Origin: Archilochus colubris
Lineage: Eukaryota > Chordata > Aves > Apodiformes > Trochilidae
Length of the DNA: 64,000 nucleotides
NCBI GenBank assembly: GCA_023079485.1
Contig: CM041083.1
Coordinates: forward strand, 174,895,480 to 174,959,479
Reading direction: 5' to 3'
Shown here one piece after another: positions 38,401 through 44,858 of this stretch. The position numbers and the translations under genes are program-made. The notes beneath the pieces were generated by a model. It searched no databases. It was not told the DNA's origin and saw nothing but the letters and a program-made list of their open reading frames with translations. How positions within the stretch are numbered: position 1 is the stretch's first letter; each line of letters opens with the position of its first letter.

Positions 38401-38846
38401 GAAGTCAAATCAAAGAAACAATGGCTGGGTCTTGAGTTGTTACTTTGAAAAGCAAATCAGTTTAATCAAAAAGCAGAACACAAGAAAAAAAAAAACGGTG
38501 CCAATTTAATCAAATAACAACAAAAGTCATATACTAGGCACAATAAAAAATACTTGGTTTATTAAAGAAATGCACCACTTTGAATTTAGATTGCTTAGTA
38601 TCAAACACAAGTAAAAAAATATAGTTATCTTGATACATTTTATCAACCAGCTTGCCAGAAATTTATAGAATAAATTGTTACGGCTAAAATTGAACTTACT
38701 TATAAAAGAGGTTTCTCCCAGGTAACCTCTCCGTTTAAGAACAACATCAAGATATTTAGAGTCTTCATTTACTAAGTAATATTCCTTTTCTAAAGAGATC
38801 CATGCCCAGTTTAGGCGAAAATGTTGATTCTTCAGCTTATTACCTC
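6245..38846 (-). CDS. FREM2: FREM2, internal portion (14 exons, partial at both ends)
   Basis: This is the middle of FREM2, a large extracellular-matrix protein of the FRAS1/FREM family. The exons, read from high to low coordinate, are 38700-38846, 37212-37442, 34799-34924, 33634-33885, 19249-19398, 17648-17857, 17314-17511, 15191-15355, 14931-15113, 12137-12267, 11065-11223, 10005-10308, 7170-7301 and 6245-6576. They total 2720 nt, or 907 codons including one split codon. Every junction is GT-AG and the frame is kept throughout, so no exon is missing inside the block. The product holds five tandem Calx-beta domains (fragment residues about 17-125, 127-250, 253-370, 373-493, 494-610) and then the conserved post-Calx region. 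FREM2 is preferred over FREM1 and FREM3, which have fewer Calx-beta domains, and over FRAS1 because the residues match FREM2 as I recall it. The CSPG repeats and the transmembrane end are outside the window. No stop, frameshift or lost splice site was seen, so the gene looks functional. Confidence 0.95.
6577..7169 (-). other. FREM2 intron
   Basis: This is a short AT-rich intron with no repeat or gene that I can recognise. Confidence 0.85.
7170..7301 (-). CDS. FREM2: FREM2 exon: post-Calx region, [15 protein letters not shown]
   Basis: This 132-nt exon is phase 1-1, with acceptor TTTTCCACTAG and the weaker donor GATG|GTAGGA. It encodes [20 protein letters not shown], then [20 protein letters not shown] and HID. 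I recall this stretch as almost invariant in vertebrate FREM2. The intron to the next exon is only about 590 bp. Confidence 0.95.
7302..10004 (-). other. FREM2 intron with one short CR1 end
   Basis: This intron holds a 70-bp CR1 tail at 8931-9000 and an 11-base A run near 9233. A plus-strand ORF at 7512-7802 (96 codons, no known domain) is probably chance. Nothing else was recognised. Confidence 0.8.
8931..9000 (-). mobile_element. CR1 LINE, 3' end fragment
   Basis: The plus strand reads ATAGAATCATAGAATGG followed by GTTGGAAGGGACCTTAAA. This is the reverse complement of a CR1 3' end with its octamer tail, so the element is on the minus strand. Only about 70 bp are recognisable; the rest was never inserted or has decayed. 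Confidence 0.85.
10005..10308 (-). CDS. FREM2: FREM2 exon: conserved post-Calx region
   Basis: This 304-nt exon goes from phase 0 to phase 1, with acceptor TTCTGCAG and donor GAAG|GTAAGA. It encodes [20 protein letters not shown], then [40 protein letters not shown], and [20 protein letters not shown], ending in IVTISTSE. The four cysteines (ACNP, ICAS, QCAA and the start of the next exon) and the Tyr-Arg-Trp core are hallmarks of this family's juxtadomain region. NNT is a potential N-glycosylation site. Confidence 0.96.
10309..11064 (-). other. FREM2 intron
   Basis: This is AT-rich intron sequence. No repeat or other gene was recognised. Confidence 0.85.
11065..11223 (-). CDS. FREM2: FREM2 exon: linker after the fifth Calx-beta domain
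   Basis: This 159-nt exon is phase 0-0, with acceptor CATTGTCAG and donor ACA|GTAAGT. It encodes [20 protein letters not shown], then [20 protein letters not shown] and the end [18 protein letters not shown] is the last strand of Calx-beta 5, and the rest starts the post-Calx region. The frame joins both neighbours without change. Confidence 0.94.
11224..12136 (-). other. FREM2 intron
   Basis: This intron contains no recognisable repeat or coding sequence. Confidence 0.85.
12137..12267 (-). CDS. FREM2: FREM2 exon: end of Calx-beta domain 5
   Basis: This 131-nt exon enters in phase 1 and leaves in phase 0 (CAG|GTAAGA), so it ends the run of symmetric exons. It encodes [20 protein letters not shown], then [20 protein letters not shown] and AEIQ. 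The motif [14 protein letters not shown] followed by REAFTVHL is the usual closing half of a Calx-beta domain. The acceptor is GATTTTAG. Confidence 0.95.
12978..14135 (-). mobile_element. CR1 LINE, 5'-truncated, with end of reverse transcriptase
   Basis: The plus strand begins with three ATAGAATC units and GGTTAGAAGGGACCTCG, the reverse complement of a CR1 3' end. On the minus strand, near 13816-13845, it encodes [10 protein letters not shown], the reverse-transcriptase catalytic box of CR1 ORF2. The C-terminal section follows, split over several frames ([20 protein letters not shown] near 13320-13380; [12 protein letters not shown] near 13140). Frame breaks show it is dead. It is the longest CR1 in the window and is inserted in the same orientation as FREM2. 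Confidence 0.93.
14864..14910. repeat. 23-nt tandem duplication
   Basis: Positions 14864-14886 and 14888-14910 are the same 23-nt sequence (AAATATNAAGAGAAGGATAT plus GAT), with one T/A difference. The array starts 20 nt inside the intron from the donor of the 14931-15113 exon. Confidence 0.9.
14931..15113 (-). CDS. FREM2: FREM2 exon: first part of Calx-beta domain 5
   Basis: This 183-nt exon is phase 1-1, with acceptor CTAATTATAG and donor GAAG|GTAAGA. It encodes [20 protein letters not shown], then [20 protein letters not shown] and the textbook Calx-beta signature [20 protein letters not shown]. Of the five domains this has the most canonical DGSAT-GEDY loop. The intron follows that loop, as in domain 4. 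A 23-nt tandem duplication lies just inside the downstream intron. Confidence 0.96.
15191..15355 (-). CDS. FREM2: FREM2 exon: end of Calx-beta domain 4
   Basis: This 165-nt exon is phase 1-1, with acceptor ATTGCAG and donor GACA|GTAAGA. It encodes [20 protein letters not shown], then [33 protein letters not shown]. The run of glutamates after VDDTFHE is the acidic turn expected before the last strand pair of the Calx-beta fold. NET is a potential N-glycosylation sequon. Confidence 0.95.
15644..16346 (-). mobile_element. CR1 LINE, 5'-truncated
   Basis: The plus strand starts TTAGAATCATACAATAGAAT and continues with GTTGGAAGGGATCTTGAAG. It then carries the reverse complement of the CR1 ORF2 C-terminus and upstream coding. 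On the minus strand the fragment [20 protein letters not shown] (about 15800-15880) matches the CR1 C-terminal motif. It is older and more diverged than the copy at 48190. Confidence 0.9.
16441..16486 (+). repeat. AATAAA followed by a run of 26 A
   Basis: AATAAA at 16441-16446 is followed, 14 bases later, by 26 consecutive A (16461-16486) on the plus strand. This is the spacing of a polyadenylation signal and tail. No recognisable transcript precedes it within the 95 bp after the CR1 copy, and I find no clear target-site duplication. It may be a retroposed mRNA end or a chance A expansion. Confidence 0.6.
17314..17511 (-). CDS. FREM2: FREM2 exon: first part of Calx-beta domain 4
   Basis: This 198-nt exon is phase 1-1, with acceptor TGCCCAG and donor CCTG|GTAAGC. 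It encodes [20 protein letters not shown], then [20 protein letters not shown], the acidic loop [16 protein letters not shown], and SSIITFLPG. Here the exon runs past the acidic loop before the intron, unlike in domains 1-3. Only 136 bp separate it from the preceding exon. Confidence 0.95.
17648..17857 (-). CDS. FREM2: FREM2 exon: second half of Calx-beta domain 3
   Basis: This 210-nt exon is phase 1-1. The acceptor is ATTGGTAG, and GATT|GTGAGT is taken as the donor. That donor keeps the frame into LPKMQFKES of the next exon; reading on to the TGT codon would break it. It encodes [20 protein letters not shown], the strand [20 protein letters not shown], and the very conserved [14 protein letters not shown] ending in INDSVSD. 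This is one of the best-conserved stretches of FREM2. Confidence 0.95.
17858..19248 (-). other. FREM2 intron
   Basis: This is AT-rich intron sequence. ORFs of 62-102 codons at 18083-18878 on both strands show no domain. No repeat was recognised. Confidence 0.85.
19249..19398 (-). CDS. FREM2: FREM2 exon: first half of Calx-beta domain 3
   Basis: This 150-nt exon is phase 1-1, with acceptor CTCTTTCACCAG and a strong donor AGG|GTAAGT. It encodes [20 protein letters not shown], then [20 protein letters not shown] and a short variable stretch ([10 protein letters not shown]). The YYVDES motif is the acidic first strand of the domain. The cysteine in SRKCEP falls in a stretch that I recall as variable between birds and mammals. 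Confidence 0.94.
21648..21866 (-). mobile_element. CR1 LINE, 3' fragment (young subfamily)
   Basis: The plus strand starts GAATCATAGAATCATAGAAT, then GGGTTGGAAGGGACCTCAGA. It continues with the reverse complement of the 3' end seen at 48190-48769 (GGCACTGAGTGCCACATCCA; CTCTCTGTAAAGAAATTC). Relative to that copy it has lost about 30 nt after GATCATC. The near-identity suggests the same recent subfamily. Confidence 0.92.
22447..22465. repeat. Run of 19 T
   Basis: This homopolymer is preceded by T/G-rich sequence from about 22420. It is a simple repeat with no further signal. Confidence 0.9.
23461..23652 (-). mobile_element. CR1 LINE, old 3' fragment with internal deletion
   Basis: The plus strand reads GGATCACAGAGTAGTTTGG, TTGGAAGGGACCTTAAAG and CCATCCAACCTGGCCTTGAA. 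From about 23605 it jumps to a more upstream CR1 part (ACATATTTAAATATTGCAAT). The tail octamers are eroded, so the copy is old. Confidence 0.85.
24531..24564. repeat. Perfect 17-nt tandem duplication
   Basis: AAAAGTAAATTACAAGT occurs at 24531-24547 and again at 24548-24564 with no mismatch. Confidence 0.95.
25954..25978 (+). repeat. Run of 25 A
   Basis: This is an uninterrupted A tract. There is no AATAAA in the 60 bases before it, so a processed transcript end is not supported. Confidence 0.9.
26282..26545 (-). mobile_element. CR1 LINE, old internal/3' fragment lacking the tail
   Basis: The sequence CAACCTGATATTGAACACTT, GGGAATCCACAACTCCTCTG and ATCATAAAAGATTTCTGCC is the reverse complement of the CR1 3' coding end. 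On the minus strand, [20 protein letters not shown] (about 26375-26435) is the CR1 C-terminal motif. The octamer tail is missing or unrecognisable. Confidence 0.88.
27477..27508. repeat. (AT)n microsatellite
   Basis: The (AT)8 run at 27477-27493 is followed by ACATGTATACATATA. Confidence 0.95.
29388..29449. repeat. (CT)12(AT)6(AG)12 palindromic microsatellite
   Basis: (CT)12 spans 29389-29412, (AT)6 spans 29413-29424 and (AG)12 spans 29425-29448. The two outer arrays are exact reverse complements of equal length and the centre is self-complementary. With the flanking T and A this is a 62-bp perfect palindrome with no spacer. Confidence 0.97.
32036..33050 (+). mobile_element. CR1 LINE, 5'-truncated, antisense to FREM2
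   Basis: It begins near GTGGTGCGTGGGGGACTGGC, continues through AGGTTACAAGTGGAATCCCT, and ends with GGTCTCTTCCAACTTGACAT and TCTATGATTCTGTG. It encodes KFTDDTKM near 32206-32229 (the RT catalytic box, FTDD here) and, at 32406-32768, [20 protein letters not shown] and [20 protein letters not shown]. Several frame changes show it is inactive. Confidence 0.92.
33634..33885 (-). CDS. FREM2: FREM2 exon: second half of Calx-beta domain 2
   Basis: This 252-nt exon is phase 1-1, with acceptor TTATGCCACAG and donor GATG|GTAAGA. It encodes [20 protein letters not shown], the strand [20 protein letters not shown], then [12 protein letters not shown] and the acidic linker PDKDDG. The insert [18 protein letters not shown] makes this domain longer than the others, as in mammalian FREM2 as I recall it. 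The next exon downstream is 14 kb away. Confidence 0.95.
33886..34798 (-). other. FREM2 intron
   Basis: This is AT-rich intron sequence, including TATAAGATAATTTATT-like repeats around 34440-34485. No repeat family or gene was recognised. Confidence 0.85.
34799..34924 (-). CDS. FREM2: FREM2 exon: first half of Calx-beta domain 2
   Basis: This 126-nt exon is phase 1-1. The acceptor is TTTTTCAG and the donor CAAG|GTAACA is somewhat weak. It encodes [20 protein letters not shown], then [20 protein letters not shown]. The paired glutamates and aspartate after TI mark the conserved acidic start of a Calx-beta fold. Its split glutamate codon is completed by the last base of the preceding exon. Confidence 0.94.
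34925..37211 (-). other. FREM2 intron
   Basis: This is AT-rich intron sequence. ORFs of 60-97 codons at 35397-36494 show no domain. No interspersed repeat was recognised. Confidence 0.85.
37212..37442 (-). CDS. FREM2: FREM2 exon: rest of Calx-beta domain 1
   Basis: This 231-nt exon is symmetric phase 1-1, with acceptor TTTTGGCAG and donor GATG|GTAAGA. It opens with [13 protein letters not shown], the classic Calx-beta loop. It continues through [10 protein letters not shown] and the helix-strand segment [20 protein letters not shown], and ends at EIIDPGD, the acidic linker to domain 2. The [10 protein letters not shown] stretch is the usual D-x-E-xE-x-E/F position of the family. Nothing is truncated. 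Confidence 0.95.
37443..38699 (-). other. FREM2 intron
   Basis: This intron contains a run of about 16 A near 37510 and one of 12 A near 38484, and no other recognisable element. Confidence 0.85.
38700..38846 (-). CDS. FREM2: FREM2 exon: start of Calx-beta domain 1
   Basis: This 147-nt exon is the most 5' one found, and is probably exon 2 of the gene. The acceptor is TTTTGTTTTGCAG and the donor is AA|GTAAGT. It enters and leaves in phase 1, and its first codon (xGA) needs one base from the upstream exon. It encodes a linker containing FRLNWAW, then the first strands of Calx-beta 1, including [20 protein letters not shown]. The acidic NED residues sit where Calx-beta domains place calcium ligands. 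The upstream exon should be the giant CSPG exon, which is not in the remaining 25 kb. Confidence 0.93.
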
Positions 38847-39562
38847 CTGCAAAACAAAATGGTAAAGATATTTTTATAAATTTCTCTTTGTTGTTAAATA
38901 CTGATTTGTCTTTTGTTAGGTTAATATAACCTGTATCTTAAATAAGATACGTATCTCAGTTGAACATTACAATCCTAATGTTTTAAAGATCTTAAAGGAA
39001 GAAATAACAAGTAAAGAACTCTCCCTTTTCACAGGAAAAAGCATAAGGATTAATAAAACCTTACTTGGGATGCCTTCAGTAGATATTACAAAAATTGTGG
39101 ATGATCCAAGTTTCTGCAGAACTGTGCTGATATGAGCCATAAACAGACAACGTTGGACACCACGCTAAACTTCCCGGATTCAACCAGACTGCCAGAAGCA
39201 CAGGAGATCCTTATTATCCTGAGAGACTAGGGATGACTTCTACCATATTTTAGGCTGCATTTACCCATGCAGCCTGCTTCTAAAACTCAATATTTTGTCC
39301 ACTAAATCTAATAGTTTCTGCTTGTATTGATTTGAAATTTATGCATCAACATCCTTTGAGTTCAGGAACTGTTTTCACATCTGACCAGGAAATGGTTTCA
39401 ACAAAATTTATTACCCCTGGTATACACCATGGTTTATAGATAACTGATGCCCTCCAAAGCTTACATGCTTCTAACTGGTGGATTAAGTATAATTGCCTGT
39501 ATCACCTAAAGAGATTTAGAGAGATACAAATACTTATTGGAATTCCCTTAAACTGCTTTGCA

Positions 39563-39880
39563 TCAACCTATCTTCACAATGTCGAATGCCCCCAACTGAG
39601 TAAGGTGCTGAGATGTATTTTGAAAATCAATTTTCAATAAACCAAAAGATGTCCTCACAGGTTTTTTTACACCGGCACAACTGTAGCAACATCCTCCTGG
39701 GGAAGATAGCAGACTCCAGGGATCCTTTTCATAGGGATCATAGTAGTAGCAAACCAGCTTCCCTGCAGTCTCACTGCACATGGGTGGTTTCTGTGCAAAC
39801 ATTGGAAACTGAAAGCTCAGGACAACAAGGAGTACACTGAGAAATGGAAGCTGATTGGTTAAAATAGACCAAGTCAACAT
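39563..39880 (-). CDS. Candidate small secreted Cys-rich ORF (uncertain)
   Basis: From an ATG at 39880 with G at -3, this frame gives 105 codons. The start looks like a signal peptide: MLTWSILTNQ, then a hydrophobic core LPFLSVLLVVLSF ending near MFAQ. After it come five cysteines: CSET, LVCYYY, and PGGCCYSC. The spacing GKLVC...PGGCCYSC resembles the second half of a VWC domain, which often ends PGxCCPxC, but the first half and its cysteines are absent. A basic linker and an ordinary tail follow up to the stop. No clear promoter is seen (a TATA-like AAATAT about 110 nt upstream) and no poly(A) signal was identified. It could be a small nested gene, an unlinked exon, a decayed gene piece or pure chance; I do not recognise a family. 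Confidence 0.2.
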   Translation of the reverse strand: MLTWSILTNQLPFLSVLLVVLSFQFPMFAQKPPMCSETAGKLVCYYYDPYEKDPWSLLSSPGGCCYSCAGVKKPVRTSFGLLKIDFQNTSQHLTQLGAFDIVKIG

Positions 39881-42800
39881 CTCTGGCTGACAAATGTTGA
39901 TAGCATTGCCCTTAATTAGAAAACTGTGTTTTCTCCTACAGTAATTGGAAGAAACCTCACATTTCTTCTCAAACAAAAATGCCTACATATTTATCATCAG
40001 AAGAGGGCTCCATTTTTTTGGAGTCAGGCAATGCAGGAATACAGGAAACATCCCTCGGAGTTTTGGAGAGGATGATATGGAAGCCACTGAACTCCAGCTG
40101 CAAAACATTGAGCACTATCCTAAAATCTGAGAGTGTCTCAGGCTAATCTCTCACTCCCAGCAGAGAGGAAACTGTTGTGTCTACAATTAATGGGATTTGT
40201 ACAACTGTAAGACAGCAGGAAGTCTATATTGAAATGGCAGGCTTCACAGAGTTGTTCTTAGTCTGAAAAAGCAACCCAGAAATGACAAATGCAAACATTT
40301 GGCACTCCAAGATTTGGTTAAAAATGCTGCCTTTTTTTTCAGTTGGAAAGATAATAGCTGAAAAGCACTAGCACCCATTTCACTGACAATAAACTAAGTA
40401 TTTGGACAACAGATTGAATATTGCACATTAGATTAACACATTTCTGATAAATATAGCATAGCATTACTTCCTCATGTACAGTTTACCTACATCTGTTCAC
40501 TGATTTTCCACAGCTAAAATGCAGTTCTTGTCAGTGGAGGGGTTCTGGATGCCACAGATAAAAGGGCATGACAAATCAAGTTCTATACATTACCCTATTG
40601 GGTGTGTTTGTTATTACTCAGAAGAATCCTCTGATTTCCTTAGCAAGCATAAAATAACCTTTTCAGACCATGGAAGGCATATGCTTGCTCAGCAACTGTC
40701 TTCTGGGAACACTGGTTTCTACTGCAGGCTGTAGTCTGATTCCCTTCCCACGAGGTGCTGCTACAGAACAAGGTTTGCTCAGGTAAAGACTGAGAAGGGA
40801 AAGGAATTCCCTCTAGAAATTAACACTTCTGTAGCCAGGGAATAAAGTAATTCCTCTAAACAGCAAAGAAATATCTGAGTATTTCAGTAGTTCACACATG
40901 GCTTTACTACTGGAAGAATCACATGGAGGATGGGTTTCCTCTTCTAGTTTCTTCCATTCGGCTCCTTGAAAAACTATTCAGCCCTTCCATTTGTTTGCAT
41001 TCTGCTTCAAAAAAAGAGCCTCAATATTTCTATATTGACCTGCCTACTTAAAAAAAAAAACACCTTACTTGTGTAATCTAACATAAAGACAATGGTACTG
41101 TGTAAACAAGTGGAGGGAAAAGAATATGTCTTGTTCTTTAATCTAGAGACAAAAGCCATTTGTCTGTCACCTTTGAAAACACTGCCCAATTCAACCATAA
41201 TTTGACAAAGGGAGAAAAGTTTCTAAGATGGTTGAGCCAGGTACCACACAAATATAAGGTCTGTAAAGAATATTAAGATTATAGCTTTCAGAAATCATCA
41301 AGTATCAGAAATAAAATTGCACATGAAATCTGATTTGGTTCCCTAGTAAATTAATTATCTGTGTTAAAATATTTCCATAGGCAAATGAATTTGGCATTCC
41401 TTAATAGCACTTCCCTTGGGCTTAGTCAAACGTTTAGCTGGTAGGCAAATAATTAAGGTATATACCTCAATGATAGTTTTGCTTTTATTCCTCTCACAGA
41501 AAAGTGCTTTTAGGACAAATGCATCAGAATTTTGGAAAGGGAAGCCATTACTTCAGTGCTTTTAAACCTAAACAGCCTTAAGTAAATCCAAAGTAACTTT
41601 GCATATATGAATAAGATGTAGCTGGCAAGAATTTGGTTTAGTGACACCTGAAAACCCATTTCTTGCATTTTGCCAGATAACAGAATGCAGCAATGTCAGA
41701 CTAGAAGATACAAGGCAGGATGTGGTGCAGTGAGACATTAATGAGGACAGAAATGACAAGAGTGATAAACCGGTCAAACACTTTGTAAGGAGATGAAGTT
41801 AAGGGCGTAGAGCAAGGTGGGTCACAAGGTGACTTCAGCACTGACTGAGGCTGCTGAGGGCAATACCATCTGAAAAGGTTTGCCTGAATATGACAAGTTG
41901 AAGATGGATGTCACCTAAAATTGTTTTTCATAGAAGACCCATCAGCAAATTGGTCACCTGTCAGGTAACAGTGATGTGTTATTTTTGCATAGGTCAGAAA
42001 ACCAGAAATTCCTAAGCACATCAAGGCTTCAGGAAAGTCCAGTTTCAGTTACTCAACATGAAAAAGAGGATGGAGAAGAAGACTTAGTCAGTAAACCAGT
42101 GAAAGCATTTTTCTTTCTAACCACATCACTCAGCTATCTTTAAAAAAAAAAGACATAAAGCCTCAATAGGAAACACAGATTAGATTGTCAGAACTTTCTG
42201 TCATGTTGCAAAGAGCTCAGAGGAGGAAAGAATCAGTTCCAGTTCTCTCCACAGATGACTGGATATATGAAGGCAGTATAAATACATCTCTGTCATTAAA
42301 CTGTGCCTCTTGAGAACTGGCAACCTGAAGGCTGTTCCATAAAGAACATCTGATGGTAGATTTGCTGTCCCTAGGAGCTACCAGAACCCCAATTTATAAA
42401 CAATGAATTGTGCAACTACACCATAGTGTTCACCTATTGACACAACAGACATTGATGTATCTTGGTACTGACATTGGTTTCCCTACACAGCACCCATGGC
42501 ATAATCAGTCAGAGATGAGATAGGTAAAAAGTTCCCAACCTGTATAACCATAGCTACACAGACAGATTGTGTCCACAAGTTAGAAGTCTATACAAACATA
42601 GCTGCCTGGTAGTGGTAGAGCTTTATGGTTCAACTTATCTGTTCCTTTAGTTATTAGATGAGCTTAATGGAAAAAAAACCTGCAATCTAGAAATTCTTCT
42701 AGGGCAAAGAACATAAATTAAACAAAAGAAAGTTAGAAGGGGAAAAAATGCTAATTAAAGCACCAAGAAAGAAGTGTTTCTTTGATTTTTTTTTTAAATT

Positions 42801-44358
42801 TTTACTCTTGGTCTTTTGTCTTCTTATTTTGCTTCCCTAAACAGACTGCAAAATGATCTTAAAAAGGAGGATTGGAGTAACAGCTGCCTATAGTTACAGA
42901 ATCGTTGCATGGCATAATTAAAACCACAGCAAAGTTAAGCAATAGATGAGGTAACTATCTTAAGTTTCCCCTTTCTCCAGGTCTTTCCAGGTTCTAATAC
43001 TATTTGCTGATTTGTTTGCATGTCCACAAGAGCTGCAGTCTTTCCTCTTTGGTTCAAAATAGCTGACCCAACTGGGTGCCTCATTCAAGCAGAATTATTG
43101 AAGCCAGAACTATTCTACCCTTCTCCTTGCTATGAATCTCGAAACTGCAGCAGGTACATGAAGCAACTGAAAAAAGAAACCTTCTCCTGAACTTGAGATC
43201 AACCTGCAGAGAAAACAAAGACCCAGAGGCAGGCAAGAAAAGGGAATTGTCCACCTTTAGACAACTGTTAATACTTAGTTAATACATACTAGGATAGAGT
43301 TACCTCAACAGTTTTATTAGAAGTTAAATCTGATAAGAAATGCAGAAATTTTAGTTCCCAACATCATGATTCCCTATTTAGCCATGAATCTCCCTGTCAG
43401 CCTTAACACTCTCTACATTTTTTGATCCCTACACTTTTTTCTTACTCATTATTCATGGCTTGTATAAAAACGTTTTGGTTTGCAGTTTTTTTCTTTTCTT
43501 TTTTTGTCAGATTAAAGGACAAACATGTAATCTTAGGTGATTCTGCTGCTCAGAATAAATATAGAGAAGCTATTATATGTTCAGCTCAAGATACATAATT
43601 TCAACAGTTCTCATTTCCCATACTGTGTTCCAGAACACCTTTGCTCCAGGTGAAAAAGGGAAAGATCTCAAATAAATTTTTTTTTGTCCAAACTGTTACA
43701 AAAACTACACTACAAAGTAGATAAAAAATGTTCTTCACTCAGTACATTGGGGCAGCACATCACATGCTGTTCTGTCTTCTGTGATCATTAGAAAAGACAT
43801 GTCCTGCAAAACCGCCTTTTGTTCATATAGAAAAACTATTTGCATTAGTGAAACACTTACGTAAACCCAGCACTTAAAAGAAGCCATTAGAATGTTTGAA
43901 ATTGACCTCAACAATGCAAAATTAGCCTACTAATTCTAATTCCAATTAGAAATCTATTAAAATGCTTTGCCTTCATAATTGTTTTTCAAATGTACTCTAA
44001 CAGACTCCAATCACTAAAATAAAATAACTTTCTGAACTCTGCACCTTTCTGCACTTTCTCTGCCACTGTAACTCAATATATTTGCAGAACAACCAAAAGC
44101 AACCCCCTAAACTAGCCCCTAGTGATTAGGGACTAAAACAATGCTTTCTCTGACTTCTCATGAGAAAACACACACTTCCCAGCATTAGGGACTTGGCTTG
44201 CCTGGAGTGTAATTGCTGGTATCCAATGAACTGCAGACAGTTCCCGTCTTTCAGTAGTTTCTGTAACTTTTTTTGCTTCTGTTTTATGTCTACCCCCAGA
44301 AACAATTTGGAATGGCATTTGCCAGGGCTCAGACTAAGCAAATACTTGAAGTCACGTA

Positions 44359-44380
44359 GCAAAAAAAAAAAAAAAAAAAA
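44359..44380 (+). repeat. Run of about 21 A
   Basis: This A tract has no polyadenylation signal just before it. Confidence 0.85.
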
Positions 44381-44805
44381 ATATCTGAAGAATACTGTAT
44401 GGATGCTTTGTTACAAAAAGGGAAGGGGAAGTGAGAGAAAGGCTTGGTAGTGCATACGAAATTTTGATCCTAGTAAAATTCAACTAAGCGTAACTAAGGA
44501 TGTCTCCAAGCACAGTCTGGAGACTCACGCTGGGTTAATTTAAGGAATTCCCAATGCAAATCTATGCCCAGTTCCTGTGCAGGAGATTAACCAGATTATG
44601 ATTAAGAGATTAACCAGATTTTCATTTCCAGAAATTGGAAGGAAACCTGCTTTGGCTTTTCAGTCATTTCACAGCTTTAAGGTAATTTTGGTTTCATTCA
44701 GCGCAGTGTAAATTAGCACACCAAGAGCCAGGGCACCTTCACTCTATTCAAACTTTCAAACAGGAAAAAAGAGCCAAGCAAATAGAAAAAAGCAGTCTGA
44801 ATCAC

Positions 44806-44806
<1 letters not shown>

Positions 44807-44856
<50 letters not shown>
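44807..44856 (+). repeat. Run of 50 A
   Basis: This is an uninterrupted A tract of 50 bases, the longest homopolymer in the window. The 60 bases before it lack AATAAA, and no flanking duplication was seen. Its exact length should be treated with caution because homopolymers are prone to assembly error. Confidence 0.9.

Positions 44857-44858
<2 letters not shown>

Noticed and set aside
38933..38950. Small palindrome GTATCTTA-AA-TAAGATAC in an intron
   Set aside because: Arms of this length are expected by chance in AT-rich introns of this size.
39563..39880. KLVCYY in the candidate ORF as a sign of a chitinase-like protein
   Set aside because: The match is only six residues; the following residues do not resemble the chitinase fold.
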